Shown here in pieces: positions 57,045 through 64,000 of a stretch of 64,000 nt of DNA. The notes below the pieces were generated by a model. It had not been told where the DNA came from, ran no database searches, and worked only from the letters and a program-made list of their open reading frames with translations. The DNA is from Selaginella moellendorffii (lineage: Eukaryota; Streptophyta; Lycopodiopsida; Selaginellales; Selaginellaceae): NCBI RefSeq assembly GCF_000143415.4, contig NW_003314263.1, positions 3,097,436 through 3,161,435 on the forward strand. The letters are read 5' to 3'. The position numbers were made by a program, and so were the translations under genes. Each line of letters starts with the position of its first letter. Position 1 is the stretch's first letter.

Positions 57045-59305
57045 TCACAACAAGAATTTTTCACTGGTCCTGAAATCGATCAAAACCTTGTTTCCAGATC
57101 TGATGTGACAGCGGCAAGATCGGGTCCTTGGCCTTCTTTTCCGCAATGCTCCAAACGCATTGGGGCCATGGTTACCATTTTCTTGCATAATTACTGCTCG
57201 GTTTTCCTTGTCAGTGCTATGAACGTCGGCCTTGCTCTCGTCCTGCTTTGGAGATCGAGGCCATCGAGGCCTCTCAACTCTGGCATATAAAGACTGCGAC
57301 AGCGAATGGGGAATCGTTGCTCCAAGAGCTTGAAAGGCCGAGAAAGCAGCTATGCGCGTCTCTTCTGCTCGATCCAGGACAATTCTCCCTGCTCCGTTGC
57401 AGCATACATCCATACCAGCATCTATCACAACAAGCTTGCGAGTAAAAGCATTCGGTATATAAGAGAAACAAACCTACATGTCCTTTGAATGAAGAATCGC
57501 ACAGTGCGTTTGTAAATTCAGGAATTGTAGCCTCAGCTACAGCTTCAACTGTTCGTAAGCCCGCTTTGTATAAACACCTAGCTCGTGCAGCCTGTGAAAA
57601 CATAAAAGAAAGGTAAAACAATCAAAGAAAGAGCTTGCACAGTGCCCCTCGGCACCTTGAACGTACTGCAGACGTCCATTAGCGGCACTTCCTAGTGGCG
57701 AAACTTCAGTATTATGGAACAAAGGTCGACCATACATACCTGAACAAGCTTGGACAATATAAGAGCCACAAAAAAGCGTCTGTACACACGCAAGTTTTGA
57801 TTCGCCTCGCTAGCCTTCTCACTAGCTTTTAGACTCCTTTTACAGCCCTGCATTGGTGCTCCATGAGCCATGCGCATCAGGGATGCCTCGGTCACCCCAA
57901 CTGTAGCAACTGCCTGTAAAATGCGAAAGCATTACAATGTCTATTTCTAGCTTTCGTCTATAAGAACCTGATCCACATAGGACAATTCGACAAATCTTTG
58001 ACAGTAAACTCCCCAGTCCGGTTCAAGCTCCATGTGTATAGGAGTAACCTCGTAAACAAGGTGCAAATCCGACGCTAAAACAAAACTATCACGGGCTTTA
58101 GCAAGATCCTCAAAGACAACCTGCATCCACATAATTAAAATTCGTCATTGCCAGCAAAAACGAGCGAGAACGTACCAAGAATTCTTCCGGGCTGAGCGAA
58201 CTGCCAAACGCTGCTTTTCCTAATGGAGTTATTTTTGTAGACCTGTAACTCCTGATCCCACTCTATCAGTCGCTTGTGGCACAGAAAAGAATCTTGAGCA
58301 GACTTCACGACGTCATCAAAAGGCTGTGTAGAGTTGAGAAGGGTGCAGAGCGGTTGACATCCTATGCCCACCTCCAAAACGAGCTCTCATCATTCCATTC
58401 TTTTCCTCGGCGAGACATGACCGCAACGGTTGACAACCTTCTTTCAGAATGGGAAGCTCCTCACTTTTACAGATTAATATCTGGAAAACCAACATTCGGC
58501 AAATTTCAGAATACATAAACGAGACAAGTCTTACACTCTCGCCATGCGTGTCTATCCCTGCTCTTCTTGCTCTTCCAGCCATTTGCCTGTATCTCGTCGG
58601 GCAGTGGTTTCGCAGGCATGACGACTTGAACAAAACAAAAGCACAGAATGGCCTTACTAACCACCTAGACAACAAAGAGCACAAACTGAAATCAGTAAGA
58701 GCTATGAAAGGTCTTTGTCAAAACACAAAAGTAACCTCATGGCATGGATGGACGATGTGATCTGGATCCTTGCCGCTAAGTTCAGAGCCTGCTTTTAGAG
58801 CACGAACAGTATTCATACTAGTATCGTAAATGACTTCAATGTGTTCATCTAAAGGAACCGGGCGAGGCGAAAGTTAGTCTCATAAAATGCAGCCTGCAAA
58901 TTATCATCAAGGTCTGTAAGACTTGAATAAAAGATTGCAATACCTGAAGCCATGATGCAACGGCTGCTACATTAGGCATCGTTGCACTCATTCCTATAAT
59001 TTGCAAGCTCGTGGGGCCGTCGTGTTGCTGCTTTCATAGTCACCTTTACCGGCCGCATATCGTAGCTTAGTTCTAGCAAATAACCTCTCTCTTTATCTCC
59101 AACCTGCACTAGACTGTTATAAGAAAGATATTGGGATGTCAGTATACATACCATATGAAGCTCATCTATAACTACGACTGCTAGTTGGGACAGCTGCCCG
59201 TCCGAGTGAGTTCGCTTTTTGATGGTACGAACTGCAAGTGAAGTATCTTGAGGTAGCGTTTTACTCCCGTGAGTCCCAAAATATCCACGGACACAACATG
59301 TTCCA
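57045..59305 (-). pseudogene. HELQ/POLQ-type helicase fragment, unit 2 (longest copy)
   Basis: Reading leftwards: [19 protein letters not shown], then VVIDELHM (a DEAH-like box, here DELH, near 59,165), a GYLLELS stretch, [20 protein letters not shown] (motif III, near 58,990-58,925), [35 protein letters not shown] (motif VI, near 58,585-58,530), ICKSEE, then the same C-terminal exons as unit 1. The exon order is that of the SF2 Hel308/HELQ/POLQ family, which acts in replication-fork and double-strand-break repair. The Walker A exon is absent because the unit starts inside an F-box fragment instead. It is thus truncated at its 5' end. Confidence 0.75.
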
Positions 59306-59307
59306 AG

Positions 59308-60195
59308 CCTCCTCAAGCCACTCCCATCGACAGAACCGCAAACGTAAGGCTTCCATGCGTACAGCACTTGCGAAAGTCCCAGCTGTGAATGTTGCCCTCT
59401 AAAGTTGCCACCTCTTTCCACGTCCATGGTTGTTTTTCTCTGTCCAGCACCGCGACCACAGCTTTAGAATCATGTATCCCACAGCATGTCGAAGAGCTAT
59501 CCACAGCACTCCACTAAACTCCATTTGGATCCGCTAAACTCCGCCACATCTTCGATCTGGAGCAGCACAAGTGCGGAGTGGTGCGAGAAGTAACTGAGAT
59601 AGTACTGATGAACACCGTGTTGAGAGACGTCAGGCAAACCGTTTGGTAGCGAGGAAGTGTCCTAATACCCAGCCTCGAGTCAAACACGTACGGGGAAAGC
59701 GAGATCCGGAAGAATTGCTTGCCGTCACTGACATACGTCGCCAGCGCCTGTGTGCAGTTGTCGAAAAAACTGTCGATAGGATGGACCTGGACCCATTGCT
59801 GCGTCAGTGGATTCCCCACCAGGAAATGCTTCTTGTTGACGAAGATCTTCCTCCGGTCGCATAAGACGAGGCCGCCGTGAGAAAGGTATGGCACAGAAGC
59901 TTCGGGTGCAAACCGAGATTCCCAAGAATCCGGCAGCTCTTTTATGACTGGTTCATTTCTGCAAAAGAGCGAAGTTGTTATTTCAAGAAAAGGAACGAGT
60001 ATAAAAAAGTATCACCGAGGCCAGCTCGAAGATGATATCGCAAGTACCGAGTAGGTTCATCAAGTCGGTGGTGCAGTAACAACACGGTTTTTGTTTGAGA
60101 GTGACCATTTTGTCTCCACAGGAACCTGAAACTCGGATCATCCAGCATGCGAGCCCAGTGCTTGCATACCAGCTTGGACCGTGCTACCCATTGCA
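59308..60195 (-). pseudogene. F-box/kelch-like protein, unit 3
   Basis: As unit 2 in lacking the middle part, but with full VHPIDSFFDNCTQAL. A small insertion near 59,873 (GCCGCCGTGAG) shifts the frame before GLVLCDRRK. Confidence 0.6.
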
Positions 60196-60249
60196 GACCG
60201 CTGGAATTGAGAAGCAGAAATCTAGTTAGCTCTAAACCTTAAGTCAGAT

Positions 60250-61073
60250 ATAAGCTTTTACTCTGGGATTTGGTTGTTGTAGCTCGTCGAATTGTGATGC
60301 CTCGGGGCTCTGCATGCATTGGTGAGAGAGCTCTCAAGTTCGTCAGCTCTACCAGCATCGACCAGAGTTGGATTTCTACACTGCTACTTTCATCGTCTTC
60401 GTCATAGCTTAGCTCGAGCTATCCTCCAGTTCCAAGCTTCGTTCCACCAAAGTACCTGGATTTCCAATTAGCTTTTGTTCTTTCGTTTGGAAAAACGATG
60501 ATAGGTACCTCGTGACAACGATCATAACTCCATCCACACCAGAATTTTCTCTGGCAGCATCTTCCTGCCGTCCCTCCAGGCTCTCCACCATCGCTAACAC
60601 GATAGCGTTCTTTGATCCAAGCTGGAAGAAAATGAAACATTCAAGCAAGGAAACGAAGAAGGCGAAACAAATGAACCACCTTGTAAGCCCAGCACTCGTG
60701 AGTTGCCCGTGGATCCAAGACCTTGCAAACAAAAGAATGAGCTGAGATCGCGATTTTCTTCTTTGCAAAACTAGACCTGGGAGAGAAATGCCAATGCGCC
60801 TTGTTCATCGTCCACTGTCCAGAGCGGCCGTGGCGATGAACTTACTTCCTTTCATCTCGCACTGCGAAGAAAACCTGCTGTATATGCCGATGCTGCGCCA
60901 TCGCTCCAAGATTTCGCTCCTCTCTGGCGACTGAAATGCATATACATTGGCGCCAGCGCCGCCGTCCTTCCATCGATCGGCGATCTAGCACCAGCTAGAA
61001 AAACCCTAGACGAGGAATCCAAGCCCAAGCGCGAGTGCCTTTCGAAAATTGCGGTGCTATAGAATCTTGACAC
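60250..61073 (-). pseudogene. YigZ/IMPACT-family protein, unit 3, broken
   Basis: Carries the same short loss after GGTAGR and the same larger deletion after [11 protein letters not shown] as unit 1. The junction sequence (CTTAGCTCGAGCTATCC here, CTTAGCTCGAACTATCC in unit 1) is shared. It keeps the 10-bp ATATACATTG segment in the N-terminal part that unit 1 lacks. Confidence 0.6.
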
Positions 61074-61440
61074 ACTCGTGGCGCAATCCTCACCGTCAGT
61101 TCATCCACTGTTCCCGCTCTCTCTCTCTCTCTCGGTAAGTCGGCAATGTCAACATCAAAGCAGGTTTGATCTTCCCAATTCCATGCATTCTCTCTCTCTC
61201 TCTCTAGGAAGTTCTCGCTACATGTAGCTCCTGGGATTTTGGAGTGTCTTGAAATATACGTACTCATTTGATCATTTTTATCGGCTAGCTCTCACTGTTC
61301 TTCTTCTTTTCTGCCTATTTCTTTCAAGAGAAGCTGGCCAGAAAGACGAATTTTCTTGTACAAATCATCGGGAAAAGAAGAAATGGAGACTAGTTCTCAT
61401 TGATTATCTCAAGAGAAATACGGAAATATAATAAGCTTAA

Positions 61441-62097
61441 GTGAAAAACCTTTTACAAAATTTTAAGCTCATCTCATTCTCAAACCTTCTTGCAGCCCCA
61501 GGAACATCTTCAGTGTCAAGTTTGAATAGCTCATCCGCCTTCAGGTCAACATATTCTGACGCGGGAACTATGGTGTTGCAGTTGGAGCAGCTGGATACCT
61601 GGACTATCGCCGATGGTGCCTCCATTTACATTGAGAGTCCGGGACCAATTCTCCAGTGCGTTTCCGACGTGAAATCCAATCACCATGAGTTTGCGAAACA
61701 GGGAATCTACGTGTATATGGAGCCCTGGACGCTGCAGGATTTTGATGACAGCGGCAAGGCAGTTGGCTTGAACATCACGGATATGCGAGATCGATATCCC
61801 TACTGCGGAGGAGTTCCCAGATACATCTTTTACTCGGACACGAGCAGACTCAAGAGCCTCATCAACGATGCTTTTGCGAATGTTAGCAACGTCTGCGAGT
61901 TATTGAAGAATCCTGATAGCGAGTTTTCCAACAAGATTTTACATTATAGATCAGTTCTTTGCTTTTTCTTCTTTCAATACATGCTCTTCTTTTGCACGTC
62001 TCAGCGTCCACAAGAAATAGATATAAGGGTGGAAATTAAAAGATGTTTAATAAAACTCCCTTTACCCAAAACTTTAAACACACATTTCATCCCTTAA
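61441..62097 (+). pseudogene. Crinkler-type NTPase C-terminal fragment, unit 3
   Basis: As unit 1, with the full GGVPRYIFY motif. The intron sequence known from unit 2 is present but both splice signals are altered (ATCAGT for GTCAGT, CACG for CAGG), and the frame reads through it (LCFFFFQYMLFFCTS). Confidence 0.4.
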
Positions 62098-62162
62098 GCT
62101 TGTAAAAAAGGACATATTTTAGGTTTTCACTTGTTGTCCTTTCAGCAGAGAAGCCAGCAGCG

Positions 62163-63140
62163 ATGCCAAACAAAAGCAGCAAGGTGTACAAGGAGCTCCA
62201 TCTTCTCCAGAACTACCCACTGTTTTGGTCTTCGTCCTCCCAGCAGACTAGCCTTCAGTTTGGAAGTGTGGATGAGTTGAAATCGTACCTGAAAAAGCAG
62301 CACCCGACCTGTATGAAGTGCAATCGCGGTGAGTGCGGCAACTTCGATTACTTCAACAACGACAACATTGGCCAGCCAAGGTATCGCTGCAGTCAGTGCA
62401 ATAAAAAATTCACTTATGGCGGAAAAACAAGACCAACCTACATGAAGCGGCCAAGATCGAGCAGCAATGAGGAAGTTGGCATGGCACATGAGAACAAGAA
62501 GCTCAAGCGCGCTCCAGTTGAAGACGAGATGAGCAAGGGTTCGCTGGTCCACGAAAGTCAAGCGAAGCAGAGTGGTCAACAGGCCGATAAAGCTGGGGCG
62601 GTGATCCGGGTGGGGGACATGGAAGATTTTGACATGGATGACTTGGAGGTGGCTAGAATCATGGCACTGGTCGAGGAGAATGAAGTCCCAAACGAGGAGG
62701 AACACATCCCTCTTGTGTTCCCTGAGGTGGCAGAAATTGTAGTGAGTGACGAAGAGATGACTGAAATTCTGTCGTCAAATCTCGAGGATGTGGATGATGA
62801 GGAGATGCTAAATCTCGTGCTTGAGGAGGTTTTGGAGCGGCCAAAACACGAGGAGGGCTTTGCGGAAATTCAAATTGGCAATGGGGAAACGAGCCAAATC
62901 CTCCAAAAGAATGTGGACAATGAGGATCTTGTGCTTGAGGGGGATTCTCAGGAGGAGAAGGCAGAGGCAATGGAGGGGGACATTTATTTTGCTCTCGAGC
63001 TTGAACAGGATCTCCAGGCCGAAGAAGATAAGCGAAAGGAGGAATCCATGATGCTCTGGAAGATTGAATTGGAGAAAGCTAAATGGAGTGGTATGTTTAA
63101 TTTCAAAACAAATCGGCAGATTGAATCAACAATCAAATGA
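62163..63140 (+). CDS. Dof-like zinc-finger protein, unit 3
   Basis: Open 325-residue frame, nearly identical to unit 1 including the NRQIESTIK end. The C-x2-C-x22-C-x2-C finger is intact (CMKC at residues 50-53, CSQC at 76-79). The acceptor CTTTCAG and the GAGAAGCCAGCAGCG leader before the ATG are conserved in all three units. Confidence 0.7.
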   Translation: MPNKSSKVYKELHLLQNYPLFWSSSSQQTSLQFGSVDELKSYLKKQHPTCMKCNRGECGNFDYFNNDNIGQPRYRCSQCNKKFTYGGKTRPTYMKRPRSSSNEEVGMAHENKKLKRAPVEDEMSKGSLVHESQAKQSGQQADKAGAVIRVGDMEDFDMDDLEVARIMALVEENEVPNEEEHIPLVFPEVAEIVVSDEEMTEILSSNLEDVDDEEMLNLVLEEVLERPKHEEGFAEIQIGNGETSQILQKNVDNEDLVLEGDSQEEKAEAMEGDIYFALELEQDLQAEEDKRKEESMMLWKIELEKAKWSGMFNFKTNRQIESTIK

Positions 63141-63328
63141 ACACAATCAGGATAGAAAAAGAAAAACAAATACTTCCATGTTTGGTGTAAAATTTATTAA
63201 TAGTATTAGATCGAAGTACCACTTTTTTTGAATTAAAGATGATGTTCACAACAAGAATTTTCCACTGGTCCTGAAATCGGGAAGCAGTCTTATTGGCCTG
63301 GGCATGTATCAAGACCTTGTTTCCAGAT

Positions 63329-64000
63329 TTAAGATGTGACAGCGGCAAGATCGGGTCCTTGGCCTTCTTTTCCGCCATGGTTACCATTTTCTTGCATAAT
63401 TACTGCTCGGTTTTCCTTGTCAGTGCTATGAACGTCGGCCTTGCCCTCATCTTGCTTTGGAGATATGGCCATCTCGTCTGTCTCAGCCTGAGGCCTCTCA
63501 ACACTGCGACAGCGAATGCGGAATCGTTGCTCCAAGAGCTTGAAAGGCCGAGAATGCAGAATCGTTGCTCCAAGAGAAAGTAGCTATTCGGGCCGAGAAA
63601 GTAATCCAAAGACTGCGACAGCGAATGCGGAATCGTTGCTCCAAGAGCTTGAAAGGCCGAGAATGCGGAATCGTTGCTCCAAGAGAAAGTAGCTATTCGG
63701 GCCTCTTCTGCTCGATCTAGGACAATTCTCCCTGCTCCGTTTACTATTTTCTTTGCCGCTGCACCATACATCCACTGCTGCTTACCAGCATCTATTACAA
63801 AAAGCTTGCCAGTAAAAGCATATAAGAAAAGCCAACCTGCATGTTCTTTGAATGAAGAATCGCACAGTGCGTTTGCAAGTTCAGGAATTGTAGCCTCAGC
63901 TACAACTTCAACTGTTCGTACGCCCGCTTTGTATAAACATCTAGCTCGCGCAGCCTGTGAAAACATAAAATAAAGGTAAAACAGTCCAAGAGCTTGCACT
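63329..64000 (-). pseudogene. HELQ/POLQ-type helicase fragment, unit 3, cut by window end
   Basis: Only the C-terminal exons are inside the window: RARCLYKAGVRTVEVVAEATIPEL, the DAGKQQWMYGAAAKKI exon and the tail ending QGPDLAAVTS. It carries the expanded repeats shared with unit 1. Whether the helicase core is present must be read beyond position 64,000. Confidence 0.65.

Larger units (their letters stand above)
47207..64000. repeat. Tandem triplication of a 5.6-6.5 kb unit
   Basis: Unit 1 is 47,207-52,797, unit 2 is 52,798-59,307 and unit 3 runs from 59,308 past the window end. Each unit starts at CCTCCTCAAGCCACTCC. The order in each is F-box fragment (-), YigZ/IMPACT fragment (-), Crinkler-like fragment (+), Dof-like gene (+), HELQ/POLQ fragment (-). 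Units are very similar at nucleotide level, with long identical runs. Unit 1 lacks about 755 bp of the helicase present in unit 2 (58,447-59,200). Unit 2 lacks deletions and repeat expansions common to units 1 and 3. Confidence 0.95.

Noticed and set aside
1-64000. tRNA, rRNA, CRISPR or bacterial-type operon features
   Set aside because: No tRNA-like A/B boxes with a foldable acceptor, no rRNA-like stretch and no spaced direct-repeat array were seen; short introns and LTR elements indicate plant nuclear DNA.

Overview
The window looks like nuclear DNA of a land plant. My best guess is a lycophyte such as Selaginella, from the combination of very short GT-AG introns (about 50-75 bp), pentatricopeptide-repeat (PPR) and PPR-SMR sequences, plant calmodulin-like, universal-stress and potato-inhibitor-II-like genes, a Dof-like zinc finger, and chromodomain Ty3/gypsy elements. 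The species call is inference. Few genes are intact: the clear ones are a secreted Cys-rich inhibitor (30.2-31.0 kb), a 4-EF-hand calmodulin-like protein (42.0-42.7 kb), a four-exon USP protein (45.4-46.1 kb) and three copies of a Dof-like protein (50.1, 55.9 and 62.2 kb).

Layout. 1-1.7 kb is AT-rich and gene-poor. 1,695-18,319 is an old chromovirus (LTRs about 88% identical by hand count, 5-bp duplication TCCTC). Its gag is split by an 11-kb nested insertion (2,632-13,647, flanked by the 9-bp repeat AAGTGGGAT). The insertion carries two divergent decayed genes: a minus-strand DUF7869-like, DDE-type protein, and a plus-strand multi-exon gene with a ParB-like motif near its start and an FCP1/HAD phosphatase-like end. 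About twenty copies of an imperfect palindrome with core GGCATGAGGCCTCATGCC are scattered through this insertion, mostly in introns and spacers; I saw none elsewhere in the window. This is the most unusual signal here.

19.5-37 kb is a graveyard of related PPR fragments. A second chromovirus (20,183-27,506, duplication GTAGT, tRNA-Met-like primer site) is inserted within one of them. A frameshifted PPR-SMR gene lies at 31.5-33.5 kb, and the C-terminal half of a SHPRH-like RING/SNF2 gene at 33.6-36.4 kb abuts another PPR fragment. Between them is a potato-inhibitor-II-like gene with a cluster of ACGT elements upstream.

47,207 to the window end is a tandem triplication of a 5.6-6.5 kb unit. Each unit holds an F-box/kelch-like fragment (-), a YigZ/IMPACT-family fragment (-), a Crinkler-type NTPase C-terminal fragment (+), an intact Dof-like zinc-finger gene (+) and a truncated HELQ/POLQ-type helicase (-). 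The duplication joint is always helicase exon against F-box 3' end. Units 1 and 3 share deletions and repeat expansions absent from unit 2. Only the Dof-like frame stays open in all three.

In-frame stops in both retroelements and in the nested element are almost all changes of the CAG/CAA/CGA-to-TAG/TAA/TGA or TGG-to-TAG kind, as expected for long-term cytosine methylation of silenced repeats. All homology calls are by eye from motifs; no database search was run.
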